Source: Atkinsonella hypoxylon (taxonomy: Eukaryota; Ascomycota; Sordariomycetes; Hypocreales; Clavicipitaceae). From it: a stretch of DNA of 64,000 bases. Positions 1 through 12,532 of the stretch are shown one piece after another; the stretch's first letter is position 1, and each line of letters begins with the position of its first letter. The position numbers and the translations under genes are program-made. The notes beneath the pieces were generated by a model, which saw nothing but the letters and a program-made list of their open reading frames with translations, searched no databases and was not told where the DNA came from. The stretch spans positions 62,001-126,000 of the forward strand of contig JFHB01000069.1 of the NCBI GenBank assembly GCA_000729835.1. Reading direction: 5' to 3'.

Positions 1-2187
1 CGACGAGACAAGCAGGTGTGGAACGGCTCTACGGCCCCAGAACAGCCGTCGAGTGCTAGGAAACCCATCACAAATGCCCAAAACTCGCGTGTCCACAGCA
101 CGCGAGCGAGCTCTGGACAACACCGAGGGCAAAGTCATCGGCGAGCGAAGTACTCTCGTGAACGGGACACGTGGTCGCAATGGGGTTACATACGCCATCA
201 ATACTCTACACAAGATCTTTTGGTGGTCCGAAAAGCGTTCAACTTATGGAAGAAAAGGCTCTCGACAGTGCTCAGCCATCCACACGAGTATCGGCCTTGG
301 AGGAAGATTGCCGAGTCGTTGTTGCAATACGAAACCGTGCCAGCCATGCGCTCAGCCTGGCACGAACTAGACATACCAATGCGGAAGGAGAAATGGCCAT
401 TGATGATGCTCTCGTCCATGTGCATAAGCCCCGGGAGGGTGAGCGCTATTCTTGAGGCAACTATGCATCCATTGCCGCCGGGCTATGCCATCAATGACGT
501 CCTTTTATTCATCGCGCGTAATTTGCGCATCGAGAATACGAGTAACCCTCGTGAAAAGATTCTTGAAGCGGAAGAAATTATGGACTTGTGGGTTAAAATT
601 GTCACCGAAACCCCAAAGGATCACATTCCGTTCACCCAAAGAACGTTTGGTCTGTTTGCCAAAGCTTTGCCCAATGTACAAGCGCATGAGTTGTATACCC
701 TGCTCCGGAACAACAACTACGAACTACATGCCAATACAATGATCCAATTTGCCAGCAAGCTCGCTGTAGACCCGGCGCACAAGGAGGCTGCGTTCGAAAT
801 TCTACGGGAACTGTCAGATGCCGGTGCGGATCTCAGCGAGGCGAGGCCGTCTAGCGTCATCACGTCTTTACTTCATTGCAAGGCACCGGAAGAGCGCGGC
901 GTGGAACACCAACCAACGTTCAACGCACAAGACGCCCTCCAATTCTTCATTGCGCGTGGTTTCAGACTTAATGTCATCACAGCCACTGCCTTCCTGGACA
1001 CTCTCTGCCAATCTGGCGAGGTCGAGGAAGCCATCAGGTTAGTTTCGCTATTCGCCGAATCGGGCGTCCAACTCGATACGAAAGCATGGGCGACTGTCTT
1101 CAGGGGCGCCAAAAGCACAATGCAAGTCGAGAATGTCATCAAGGCTCTCGAAGTAGCCAGGATCGCCCATGTTCCCATTATGGATGTTCTCAACAACGCG
1201 CTCCACACTGTCTTTTTCTTCTCCGAGACGGAATGGCGCGAGAAACGAAACCAAGTGCCCCAGGGACCAGCAGTCTTCACCATGCTGCTGCGGATCTACG
1301 CCAAGAGATTCGACCTCGGGCCTCTTCAGTGGTGGCTTCCTGACTCGCTGCCTCTCTTGCTCGGTCAGGCAGCAGGCACGAGAGAACCAGGGCTCATCCA
1401 GGAGCGCGCAAGCAGCGGACAATGGAACTTTGAGTGGACGATCCTGCCGTTTGCTGACCGACTTTTCACGGCCGGTGATGAAACGAAGCTGCCGCCGTCT
1501 CTGACCACGGTGGCGATCATGCTGCGCGCGTACATCCGAAGTCTGCAGCAACCGTACGAACTCATGGCATACTACGAGTTCTTCAAATCGAGACTCGAAG
1601 CGCAGGCCAAAGATGCGTCGCTCGCATCCGCCTCGCGCCTCGTCAAGAACCAAGGGAGTCTCATCCACGACACCTTCATTCTTGCCATGACAGACCATCC
1701 GGGCCTGTCCCGGACGGCCTTGGACGTCTTTGGCGACATGCTCAAGGATCAGCTGCGACGCACCAACGCTTCAACCTGCGGACCGGCCCACCTCGAGAGC
1801 GACGGTCTTGTGGCCGCATCTCCCGTTCATCCGGCGCCAACCGTGCTGACTTTTACGATCCTGCTGCGCGGCCTGACGAATAACCGCTATCGCTTGCTGG
1901 CGGAACAGATTCTCCAGGTCATGCAGGAGCATGGCATAGCGCCCAATCTGGTGACCTGGAATACGCTGATCAGCGGATACGCGGCGATGCAGGACATTGC
2001 CAAGACAGTGGACGCGCTTCAGGATATGGAAGCGACGGGCTTGAAGCCGGACGTGTACACTTTCAAGGCGTTTGCGCGGCTCAAGAACCAGGGCAAGGCG
2101 CTGGAGATTATGGACGGCATGATTGATGTTAGTAGGCGGAAGATGGCAGAAGGGATTGGTGCAAGTGCCCATGTTGAAAGCATATAA
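1..2187 (+). CDS. PPR-family protein, probably mitochondrial (5' partial)
   Basis: The frame is open from the first base of the window (first residues RRDKQVWNG) to TAA at 2185-2187, so the start lies outside and 728 residues are visible. No methionine occurs near the left edge that would make a natural start. The protein is mostly helical. Its C-terminal part (about residues 610-700) carries recognisable 35-residue pentatricopeptide units, for example around PNLVTWNTLISGY and KPDVYTFKAF, including the typical 'G..P' turn between helices. Proteins of this type in ascomycetes act in mitochondrial RNA processing or translation; that role is family knowledge, not visible here. It is convergent with the next gene on the minus strand. 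The RNA target and orthologue identity cannot be read from the sequence. Confidence 0.8.
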   Translation, partial: RRDKQVWNGSTAPEQPSSARKPITNAQNSRVHSTRASSGQHRGQSHRRAKYSRERDTWSQWGYIRHQYSTQDLLVVRKAFNLWKKRLSTVLSHPHEYRPWRKIAESLLQYETVPAMRSAWHELDIPMRKEKWPLMMLSSMCISPGRVSAILEATMHPLPPGYAINDVLLFIARNLRIENTSNPREKILEAEEIMDLWVKIVTETPKDHIPFTQRTFGLFAKALPNVQAHELYTLLRNNNYELHANTMIQFASKLAVDPAHKEAAFEILRELSDAGADLSEARPSSVITSLLHCKAPEERGVEHQPTFNAQDALQFFIARGFRLNVITATAFLDTLCQSGEVEEAIRLVSLFAESGVQLDTKAWATVFRGAKSTMQVENVIKALEVARIAHVPIMDVLNNALHTVFFFSETEWREKRNQVPQGPAVFTMLLRIYAKRFDLGPLQWWLPDSLPLLLGQAAGTREPGLIQERASSGQWNFEWTILPFADRLFTAGDETKLPPSLTTVAIMLRAYIRSLQQPYELMAYYEFFKSRLEAQAKDASLASASRLVKNQGSLIHDTFILAMTDHPGLSRTALDVFGDMLKDQLRRTNASTCGPAHLESDGLVAASPVHPAPTVLTFTILLRGLTNNRYRLLAEQILQVMQEHGIAPNLVTWNTLISGYAAMQDIAKTVDALQDMEATGLKPDVYTFKAFARLKNQGKALEIMDGMIDVSRRKMAEGIGASAHVESI

Positions 2188-3112
2188 TGTCATACAGAGG
2201 CTTGTACAAAAGCAAGACCGAGACAACTTGTATAACCAGTTATAGCCCCGTAGGAAACAGCCTTGCGACAATGTACAATGAGGCTGGTCATGGACGTGGA
2301 AATCCGGCAGTCGCTACTTGTATAATAGTCTTTACTACCCCATACATGCTACCAGTCTCCAAGCCTGCCTATCTTTTCTCCAAACCGCAACCGGCTCGAA
2401 GCCCGTAGAGTGCGCATGGCACGCGCCCAGTGCGTGATTTCCACAAGCGGCAGCCGAAGCCGCGGTCATGCGGTCCCAGACGAGAAAGGGGCACTGTCGG
2501 AATGAAACCTACGCCGCCTCGTGGATATGGCAGAATTACGCTAATGGCCGGATGATGGGTTGTGATTTAGCCCTCGGCTGGGATGGAGTGTTGCCAACGT
2601 AAAACATAACCGTAAGCGGTTCTGTTGATCATGAGCAAGGCGTTGTTTGAACCGGCCAGACGCGGGAACGACACGACTCATCGGGGACTGTTCACATGGG
2701 CCAAGACTTGGACCTCATTCGAGCTTCATATATTTCTCCGTCACTTTAGCTGCTGCTATATTATGAACACTATCGCGCTGAAAATTCATGGAAACTGTAG
2801 AACCGACAAATGGACTTGGGCATGCCCACCACACGCTGTCCGTAGCTAATATTCTCTTCAGAACTCTTGCACTGTGATGCAGACAATTGCACTAGAAAAC
2901 ATGTAAAGAATTTGGTTTTTATAGATGTACGCTATGTCGACCCGCGAGGATATGGTCGTCAAGACATAACGCTACCAAACATCTAATCAGAACGGCTAGA
3001 AATTTTGTACAATAATTAAACATGTCGGTCCTACGCATGGGTATCATGACACAAAAAGAAGAAAGGGAAAATGGCTTCTTAAATTTTACTGGTGAGACGA
3101 AACATCGACTCA
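2188..3112. other. convergent intergenic spacer
   Basis: This spacer separates the ends of the PPR gene and the Zn2Cys6/acetyltransferase gene. It holds both 3' untranslated regions. I see no protein-like frame, RNA gene or repeat of note in it. Confidence 0.6.
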
Positions 3113-5415
3113 TCACGGAGCAATGCCGCCAATGCCTCGCAGCACGCGTGCCGGATTGCCAGCCACAACGGTAAATGGGGGAACGTCCTACCTCGCTGAT
3201 TAGCGCACAGTCATCTTGTAGGGGAGATAGAAGAACAGGTATGTGAGGTGATTGATGGCTGTCACAAACCTTAGTAACAATAGATCCGGCCCCAACGGTG
3301 CTTCCTTTGCCAATGGTACGGCCAGGGAGAATTATTACACCACCACCAATCCAACAATCTTGCTCAATAGTGATTCCGCGACCGAACTGTGGTCCTTGTC
3401 CACCTTGACGCTTCTTAGGATCAATCGGCAGTGATGTGGTGAATATGTTAACGTTGGGTCCAATCACACAGTTATCTCCAATTTTCACCTCGCACACGTC
3501 GTTGATTGTACAATTTCGTCCCAAGACCACGTGATGACCAATTGATATGTTGTAGCCGTAGTCACAAGTAAATGGCGTCTCAACTGCGACATGGCGACCC
3601 ACACGACCAACGTTCGTGATAGGCGAGGCCTCGGTAGGCGAAACACGTACGGGGTCCCGTGGCTGTAGGATTTCCAAGAAGAGGCGAGCTCGCTCATCAG
3701 GGGACACGCCATTGGTTGGAGGCGAGGTAAGATTGTTGAACCTCCAGCACGCAGCAGCACATCTTTCTCGTTCCAGACAGAGTTCCTTGTCGAAGGGGTA
3801 AAAGTTTCGCCCCGAAAGCATCTCTTCCTTTTGGGTTCTTCGCAGGGGGTACTGAGACGGGGGCTGCGGCTGGAGCGGAGGTTGAGGTTGAGGTTGAGGT
3901 TGTGGCTGAGAGTGAGGCTGGGAATGAGAGTGAGCGTGCGACTGAGGGGGAGGTTGTGGATGGACCTGTGGCAGAGATGAAGAGTGAGTCTGGGGATGCA
4001 CCGGAGAATGAGATTGAGGATGAGATAGAGCCAACTGAGCGGCAGCCTGTACATTAGATGGTGTGGGCTGCGGGTGAGGCGTTGGACTACTCGTCCGAGT
4101 TGGGTGCAGGATATTGATGTGTGGAAGGTGGTTTCCTGGATGTGGTGTCTCTGGTTCACTTCCTCGACCCAGGTCATGCAGAGGGGGAACGCGTTGAAAG
4201 TCTTTACCCTTCCTTTCGCCAAACGTGGGCGGTTGCGTGTTGGCGCTGATGGGAGTAGGAAAAACATTTCCAGGAGTGTACGGAACTGCTGACAATTTAG
4301 TCTCGGGACTTGTGGCAGACGCACTTGTCATTGTTGATATAGTTGAGGCCGTTGGTCGGTCATCATCGGTTCCCGCCAGCGGGCGGCCTTGCGGCGGGTC
4401 TATGCGGAGGATCTGGCCACGATAATGAGGCAGCGGTTCTCGCTTCACGGGTTGCGGCCCATATGCGCCATGCTGTGGCATTCCATACGCGCCGGGCGGG
4501 ACATAGGAAGGATCCTTGGACTCTAGCGGTACTGCAGGTGCCTTCGTATCTGGTTTGGGCCAGCCAGCACCTCTTTGTGGTGGGTATCCAGCACAGAGAA
4601 AACCTCCTCGTATGCAGTTTATGCCTAAATATTTTGCTTAGTATGGCGCACAAAAACATGGACTCAGACGGGACGAGAGTGAAAGATGAAAGACCAAATG
4701 ACCTACATTCAGGCTTCTGCTCATCACACTTCTTCTTCCTCTTGCGGCATGTAAAACAACCAGTCTTGGTGCGATTACTGAAATTTCGTTTCCGCTTTTT
4801 CGGATCATGATGAAGGATGGAATCCTGCCGCTGTTCACTTCCATAAGCAGCTCCGGACCGATCCTCGGCATCAGGGCTCGTGTTGGTATAGTCGCTATGC
4901 TCCAACTGGCCAGCGGCTCGACGCAGGGCTTCGCCAACTTGATCCTCGGTCTGCCCACGAGGCGACGTTGCCGAAGCTTGATGAGAATCGTAGCCATTCC
5001 TCTCAGTCCGCGAATGAGTCTGTGCCGGCCAAGAGCTGTCTTTATCACGTTGATCCTCCCCATACTGTCTGCCTTCCCTCTGAGAAGTTTCGTGCGCTTC
5101 TCGGGTCTCGTTTTGGGATTCCGAAGGTGTCGCTTCTGGTGTTGGAGCTTGCGCCGATGCACCTTCCCGTCCTAGCTCTACTGAATCAGACCGTTTGCGT
5201 TTCTGAGTCGCGTCTGTATCCGCAAAGCTCCTCGATGCAAACGGTGGTCTATCGAGAGTTTGTATTGACCAACCGTCCTTGCGGGTAGTCGATGTCTTGG
5301 GAGAAGAGTGGCTGTGGGCTTTGTTGTCATCTAAAGTGTAAACTTTGATGCACTTCTCGGCCGGGGGTTCGCCGGCTTTTGGTGATCCACCGTTCAAAGC
5401 TGTGAAGGCAGACAT
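3113..5415 (-). CDS. Zn2Cys6 DNA-binding domain fused to maltose-acetyltransferase-like hexapeptide domain
   Basis: Three exons (5415-4707, 4624-3270, 3187-3113) give 712 residues. Intron 1 splits the zinc cluster: joined, it reads as six cysteines at about 220, 223, 230, 237, 240 and 247 (CFTCRKRKKKC, then ECINCIRGGFLC), the fungal Zn2Cys6 pattern. A low-complexity Ser/Pro/Gln/His linker follows (about 330-490, with a Gln-Pro run). Next comes a Mac-type domain starting near EEMLSGRNFYPF (about 502) and a left-handed beta-helix of hexapeptide repeats ending VVAGNPARVLRGIG. Such fusions are known in ascomycetes; a role as transcription regulator is inferred from the zinc cluster. The residue that aligns with the catalytic His of LacA/Maa-type enzymes is Leu (about 635, IFTTSLPIDP), so acetyltransferase activity is doubtful. 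Very long upstream non-coding DNA precedes the start. Confidence 0.88.
3877..3903. repeat. GGTTGA hexanucleotide repeat inside the coding sequence
   Basis: About four tandem GGTTGA units on the plus strand. On the coding (minus) strand they encode an alternating Gln-Pro run in the linker between the zinc cluster and the acetyltransferase-like domain. Length variation here would change the linker but keep the frame. Confidence 0.8.
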
Positions 5416-6832
5416 TTTCGAGATGGTGGCCCAAAGCCTAATCGAGAAAGAGGGTCCTAGATTCTCTTTGTACCGAAGGCAAATTACACACGAACCGGCG
5501 TTCTATTGCACCTTGCCCAAATAATTCGAAACTTGCGAAAGGTTAAGAATATGATTCACTCTAGTGGCATTAGGTTCGTGAGGCGTAATGCGTTGAACCA
5601 GTCGAGGGTCCAGCCCGCGACTAGAGTTGAATTGCCCTGCGTATCTTCAATTGGCACGTAACTTTTGACCAGTTTCCTCTAATATCTGCCGTGGCTTGGA
5701 TGTTGCTAACTTTCGCCGCTACCACTACTGTTGGTTTCCCTGGAGACCTGCAGTCAGGAAAATCGAAGGGCTATAGGCGATGCGAACTTGGAGTATGTCG
5801 AAACCCAGCGTTATTTCATTGAGAAGAAAATCCGGTCAAGGCTTGTGCTGGACGTGAAGACTACACAGTATTCTCGCCGACGATAAATAATGTATAGCGC
5901 TTGGTCAAGAAGGCAAGAGCGAGTGCTGTCGAAGGGCGACGTCGATTTGGTGTATCTGTGTATCTGTTTGCACAACGTGGAGATGGTTCTTTCCTGTAAA
6001 CCTTGGGTCGCAAGCTGCTCGTTTGAAAAAAGAGACAAATTATGGAGGGAGATATTCTGGGTCGCCGAAGCAGAAAATGGCGAATTCTGGAGCGACGTTG
6101 TGCAAGAATTGGAAGGTGAGGAGGTGGGAGGAGTAGAATGTTTTCACAGTCCAAAGCTGGTTTCGAGGATGGGTACCTTGTTCTGTACGAAGGCAGAAAG
6201 GTCGCAACCGCGGAGAGCAGGGCATGGGAGGTAGGCGGAGGAGGGAATAGATGCACACAGGTACAACCCGAGTACAAATGGCATGGGAAGAGCAAAAGGC
6301 AGCTTGGAAGCGTGCGAATTGGGCAAAAGGATGGTAACTAGTTATGGGGTGGGCTGGGATGGGATGGGATGTGATGTGATGGGATGGGCTGATTGTAACG
6401 AAGCATGAGCAAGCAACATTGAGGTGCCGAGTCGAGAGACGATCGCTAAGCCCGGAAGCCGCGCTTTTAGTTCGCTAGTCTCGAGGCGCACAAAGACATG
6501 GTCTTCGTCTGGCAGCCTGTTGTCCTCCTCCCCTTGTCAAGTTGCCCTGGCTGTGCAAAAGCTGTCAATGCAACAGCTGTGTTCTTGTGGTGTACCTTTA
6601 GGTACGTACCTAATGTATGTACATACGGGACAAGGAGTACCTGAGCCAAGGTAAGGTACCTAGGTATATATGTATATTTCGTGCCCCTTTGCCCCTTTGC
6701 CCCTCCACCTCCAAATTATCGGGCGGCATGGCGCTTGGAAGACTAGGACTGGGATTAGGACTGACGACGGAGGGCCAGGGGTGGGGTGGACTCAAGGGGT
6801 GCCGATAGAAGGCAGCAACAGGTGCACCAGCC

Positions 6833-6872
6833 GGAGCAGCAGGAGCAGCAGGAGCAGCAGGAGCAGCAGGAG
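6833..6872. repeat. GGAGCAGCA tandem repeat
   Basis: About four and a half copies of the 9-nt unit in non-coding DNA. Confidence 0.85.
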
Positions 6873-7130
6873 CCGTGCCAGACACCTGAGTGCCAGCGGA
6901 ATGCCGGTCTGCTTTTCCACACTACGGAGCACTTACTGAGCAGAAAGAGCAGGAGTGAATGAATAACAAAAGAAAGAGCTGTACATACAGTAGGTCCAGG
7001 TATTAGTGCACCATGGCTCTTGTTGGTCGTGGTTATCGACAAGGGGTCCACTGATGTGTGCGTCTGTATGTACACCGTACCTAGGCAGACAAGGGAAACC
7101 GCGGCGCCGGGGCAGGAGCAACGGGGCAAG

Positions 7131-7186
7131 GTGTGAAGGTGCGAAGGTGCGAAGGTGCGAAGGTGCGAAGGTGCGAAGGTGCGCAA
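7131..7186. repeat. 8-nt minisatellite GTGCGAAG
   Basis: Six direct copies (the first with T for C at position 4) plus a degenerate seventh, head to tail, in the 9 kb gene-poor region. Confidence 0.92.
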
Positions 7187-8403
7187 CGAGATGATCTAAA
7201 CATACCGTGCATGGCAGAGGCAGAGTGGCAGAGGCTGAGAGGCAGCGTCGAGATTGATTGCTGTCACATTACCAAGCATGTACGGAGCAACTATCCTTCT
7301 GCCTCTGCTAAAAATGCACAAGCCCTGTCTTGTGTCTCCTATTCTGGTCATTGTCCGAGTCTGGCTGGGGTTGCGTCGTCATGCAGCACGTTACGCAGCC
7401 TTGTACCTTCAAGTTTGCCTAGATTGGTTGTATCACGGGCTGGATGGAACATTGGGGCCAACGCGAAGAAATGGGGCAGATGCGGTCGTCAGACACCCCG
7501 TGGTTAATAATCCTGCTGCAGAGAGCCGACAGCCGCGTCTTCATGATCCATTTCTCTCTTCTGCCGTGGCAGCAGCTATGCGACTTCGCATCAGAGCATC
7601 TCAACACAGCTGCTAGATTTGTCCCTCTATTGCCCCATGGCTATGGCAATGGCATTACGACGGAAGGGATTCGGCTAAGTTACTGCAATGCTTTCGAGAG
7701 GCCCAGCATCTCTATCATTGTGCTCCACCTCTGGCTCGATTGATCTGTGCTTTCTCTTACGCTGTCCGGCCCGACTGCTTGACCTTGGGATGCGGATTTG
7801 AAGAACTGGAACCAACCAAACGAATATCGACCAAGTATTATGTCCTGAACCGAGCGCACGAGAGCGTGCACGTTAAGATGACTAGTTAACACACCTTGTT
7901 CGGCCGGAAGACGAAGTTGGCAGCGGTCGCCAAAATCGTCTACGCCCGGCCACGATGCTCCGCCACGACAACCGTACCCGCGAATGCGATCCACAAAAAA
8001 GGATTAGTCGCAGCTACCCCTTCCAACCATGGCCTGGGCCGCTTTGTGTTGTGTTGTTTCGTTTCGTTTCGTTATATTTTTTTTATTTGTTTATTTTCAT
8101 TCCTTTCTAACTCTGGTATCGGCATTATTTGGTGCCGCCTTGCCCTTGGTGTGTCTAGCTAAAACAATTTGCGCATACGGCCGCGAACGGATTCGATCGC
8201 ACAAAGGCAGTCATGCGGAGAGAAAAAGGAGAGAATGGGAGAGAATAAAAACTAAGAGACAACCAAGACTGGGCCATTTGCGACTTATTATCAGCTTGCC
8301 TACTCTATCGACACTCCCCGGCTCCGGATCGAACTCGAGTCTCGTCTCTTGTCTCGAGTCCGTCCGGAGAAGAGAGAGGTCCAGCCGCGCCAGGTCCGGC
8401 CAT

Positions 8404-8435
8404 ACCAGACCAGACCAGACCAGACCAGACCAGAC
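8404..8435. repeat. ACCAG pentanucleotide repeat
   Basis: Six perfect copies plus a partial unit. Related ACCAG pairs recur near 8570. Confidence 0.92.
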
Positions 8436-8830
8436 TATTATTGATTAAAAAGAAAAAGAAAAAAAAATCAAAACGGAAAGCTGGCGAGGCAGTTCTCTTA
8501 GTCACAGCGGGGCAGGGCGTGGCCGCAGCAGGCGGCGTTTGCCGCGACGGGGTGCCGTACCGACTAGGTCCTACCAGACCAGATACTTTCCCCACTGCAC
8601 CCGCCTGATAGTTTCACCTGAATCTGCACGGTGCCTTGATGCTATTGACTTCAATTTGGCTTGATGTGCCGAGCGGAGTACTGTCGAGCAACTGGTCGCC
8701 AAATCACTGCATTTAGATCAGACAGCCGGAAGGTGGTAAACGTTGGAGATTGTGCTCTCATGCATGCGGGAAATGTAAGTCACGTAAGTCAAATGTGACT
8801 GTGTATTTTTATGATGTATCGCAGTTGCCA

Positions 8831-8865
8831 GCGTTGTGCGTTGTGCGTTGTGCGTTATGTGTTAT
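8831..8865. repeat. GCGTTGT heptanucleotide repeat
   Basis: Three perfect 7-nt units followed by two degenerate ones (GCGTTAT, GTGTTAT). Confidence 0.85.
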
Positions 8866-10707
8866 GCGCCGGTAATAAATCGGACCAGTATCTCCGTGTA
8901 GTCAATACATTGGATACCTCTGTATTACTTTACTTGATGCTTTATAACTATTAAGACACCTATACTTACCTACCTACTCCGTAGTGCCTAACGTAATAGA
9001 ACCACCATGCCACATGAAAGCTCGGGGTGAGTCCGTTCTGCTTCCCAAAGTTGCCCTGGTACCAGGCTCTTTCGCATCCGCCCAGCGTCTGCAATGCTCT
9101 TGCCGATCTAGATGCATGCATTTCTTGTACTCCGTACGAAGTACCCCATATCCATATACTCTCCTCCCCTGCCTCGCGTTCTCACTTGTCTCGCCGTCTC
9201 GTCCCCTTGTTGCATGTGCTGTCACAATGCGGAGTCTGTTGGTGGAGATTTGTTTCTCGATGCCACCCGAGCGAGCCATTGAAAAGGACTGTGAATGAGA
9301 TATTATCACAAAAGCCTTGTCAGGCTGTCCAAATCCATGAGCAACCCCAGCGCAATCGACTGCATCGGGATACGGCTCCAACTGTCACTACCTTACGTCT
9401 GCCAGAGATGGGATTCCTTCGCACAGACACATTTCGGACATATACAACAAATAAATATATTTAGCTTGGTCTCGCTTGCGGCCTTATGTACGCGGTGCGT
9501 GCGGGAGCCTTGCTTTTGCGATCGTCGTCATTCTCATTACCCCTTGCAAACCACCATTTTTCGGTGCGACAATGAGTTGGCGCACAGGACTCTACCGCGA
9601 TAGACGAGACAGATACTGTCTGAGACTCTCACACAACGACACCATTGGACTTGCCTTTTCGGCAAATGACACGTTTTCACAGCCAGATGTCGTGCACAAA
9701 TATTTTCAGAGTCATCTTATCCATACAGCACGGGCAGCACGGGCAGCACGGGTAGAGAAGTTTGACTCTCGTGACTTGGTCATACCGAGACTACAATGTG
9801 CGTGCGACAAGTCCCAGCGGTGAGGGTCTCCACAGACTGTCTTGCAGGAACCAAGCGAAAATCGGATTTTCGGGTTCCAAAGACACGTTAGCTACCTACC
9901 TAGGTACCTATGCAGTATTCAGCAACAGTGTCTGGTTCCGTACAGGCCAGGGGTACAAGCTACAAGCAAGCCATTACCGAGCGAGTTACTGTCCAATGGC
10001 AACACGCACACGGGTGGGGTGGCGGTGAAGGGGCGTTATTTAATATTAACGCCGCGTCTAAACACCGTCCGTCTCGTATGGATAATAATACGGGTCGCGG
10101 CTGTGCTCGGCATACACTTTTGCCGAAAGACGCCAGTTCCGTTCCTGGGCCATCCAGCATCCGCCAACCAGTCAGTCAATACATCAATACTCGCGCGGAT
10201 GCCGTCATCACATCCATGCCAGCGCCCCACAGTCATCGTTCCATTCCCAAAGAGTGACAACATCCTGGTTTCGAGCTTCGAGCATTGGGCTGGTGAGGAT
10301 TGTATACAAGGTCTTCGGATACAGAATGCGTCCATCAGGTTACATCAAGTCCGTGGCGTTGCGCTGATTGGCATAAGAGATATTTTAGCGGAAAGGCTGA
10401 GAATAGAAGGCGAGGCAACCAGCAATATTAATGCAAAGGCCAAGCCAAGACAGCCAAGACCGATATTTGACCAGGCATAGAGTCTGTCGCAAGCTCTAGT
10501 GCGCTTGTCGCGAGGACTGCAGGCCACACAGCCCTGTCTCACTGCACCGTCGAGAAGTGGCTTGTTGGCGCTACTCCATACAGGAGCCACTGTGATACCA
10601 CTAAGCGGTTGAACAGTTGTAATTGGTAGTTGGGGACTCGTCCTTCTCGTTCGATAATTCACACCCCCTGAAAGGATGGGAGTGGACCATCTGCTTCCGA
10701 TCACCAG

Positions 10708-10731
10708 GCGTGGGCGTGGGCGTGGGCGTGG
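10708..10731. repeat. GGCGTG hexanucleotide repeat
   Basis: Four tandem hexamers in non-coding DNA, a short distance before two T tracts (about 10769-10794). Confidence 0.8.
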
Positions 10732-12514
10732 CGGGTTTGTCACACATCGCTAGCCGTACACTATCACTTTTTTTTTTTTTCTTTTTTTTTTTTTCACGAC
10801 GAGGCACAATGTTTGTGGCTTGAGGCCGAGCCAGCGGATTCCAAACTGAGATCCCGGAGCGTACTGTGTCGAATACCTTAGGCGGCATACATAATTGAAT
10901 GCAGGGAGCTGAGCCCTACAGGATACCAGCAGACTTTTCAAGGACGTGCCTCCGCCATTGCGATCATAGTATTCGAGCAAACTGGGCTGCTGCTGCTGCT
11001 GCAAGAACAATAATATGGCTAGCACAACCGTGCTCTTGATCCTGTGGGCTCCAATTCCTCTCCAGACTTTCCAAGCCTCCTGCGAACCTGCTGCGGAATG
11101 GCACACGGTATTGCAACCCAGGCACTAACTAGAGAAAGGGAAAACAGAGCGGTGCGGACGACGGGGTAGGAAAATTCGGGTCAAGTTTGCTCATCATGCG
11201 TACAAGGCTTAGGACGATGGTGTGCCACAGGCCATGGGATTGCGCATGGGCGACCAGGGTTGGTCGCGCTCAGAAGAAGAAATGCGTTCCTCGCGTAACA
11301 AAGAGGGAATCTAACGGCGCAGGCAACGTTAGAAGGGCAATGTCCAAATGCCACCCGGCGTTTTGCTGGTCATTGTCACAGTCGTTTCACACCAGTTTTA
11401 TGTAGAACGTCCTCTTCAAGCTTCAACGAGGCCTACAAGGCTGTCCCGATTGAACCTGGGTTTCTTTCTCCAGATGGTCAGAAGAAACGGCGCCAATGCC
11501 GAATGTCGCCATTCCGCGTTTGTCCAGCCGAGACAGTAAGCCGAAGTTGATGCGAGCAGGAGACCGCACCTCTGCAACTTTCCGACAGCGGCGCGCGGTT
11601 GGCTCGGCTGAATGGGAGAGAGTGATGAATGAGAAGAGCCGAAGCGACCCAGGACCGGACTGCTACGGAAAAAAGAAAATAGGTGACGGTAGGTGACGGG
11701 TGTGTGGGCCGGTTTGCCCAGCTGCGGGCCACCCAAGATAGGCTTAGTTGTATTCCGTAGTGAAGATGATACACTAATTATTTTTAGAGAAGAAAAGATT
11801 TAACGAGGATGGCCAATCATGTACTTTGGGGTTTCACCTGTTTGGACAACTCGGCACCAAGGAAATCCATCTGGCTGGGGCTTGTCAGGCAAATACGGCA
11901 ATGCCTGGGATAAGTGTTCGTCACATCCGCAGTAGCATGTACGGAGTATGCATAGCCTTTCATTTCATTCAAAGGATCCTCCTTTTCATCCTCGGCGCCG
12001 ACAATATCAGCGCCGATGGGATCTGGTGACGACGCAGTCAAAAGCCCCCCCCCCCCCCAGTCCCCCCTGTCGAGTTGACCACCCCCCACTGAAGCATTTC
12101 GTCCCAATGAAGAAGGAGGTATTCGGCCAACTACTAGGTAGCTAGCACCAGAAAGTGGGACCTCCTACCAAGGCGCTTAGAAGGCATGGAATAAGGCAAG
12201 GACCAAAAGAGATTCGCCGACTTCATCGGCAAATCCTATGGGGGACCAGAGAAAAGGGCAAAAGCGTTGCCCCAGATGTTTTCTCGGGAAGCGCGCATGA
12301 GGCACTGCCGCTGCGACGCTGCCTTCAGCACGGCTGGCCCGTGTGGAGCGCGCCTGCAAGCTGAGCAGGCCGCCTCGACGCTCGTGCCAGCCAAATCGTC
12401 AGCTCGTCCACTTGGCGAACCCCCCCCCCCCGCCCCACAACAGAACACGCCCATGGGAGAGAATAGCTTGCCGTCGTCGGCCCGCGCTCGCAATCACAGC
12501 CACCCTTGGGAAGT

Positions 12515-12532
12515 TATATATATATATATATA
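12515..12532. repeat. TA dinucleotide repeat
   Basis: Nine TA units leading into an AT-rich tract rich in TATTG-like words, downstream of a C12 run. Confidence 0.85.

Noticed and set aside
16..18. GTG at 16 as start of the PPR gene
   Set aside because: The frame is open to the window edge and nuclear fungal genes start at ATG; the gene is simply cut by the window.
9842..10480. 212-codon plus-strand open frame
   Set aside because: No domain, no signal peptide or membrane pattern, and it crosses an ACCTAGGT palindrome cluster; looks like chance.
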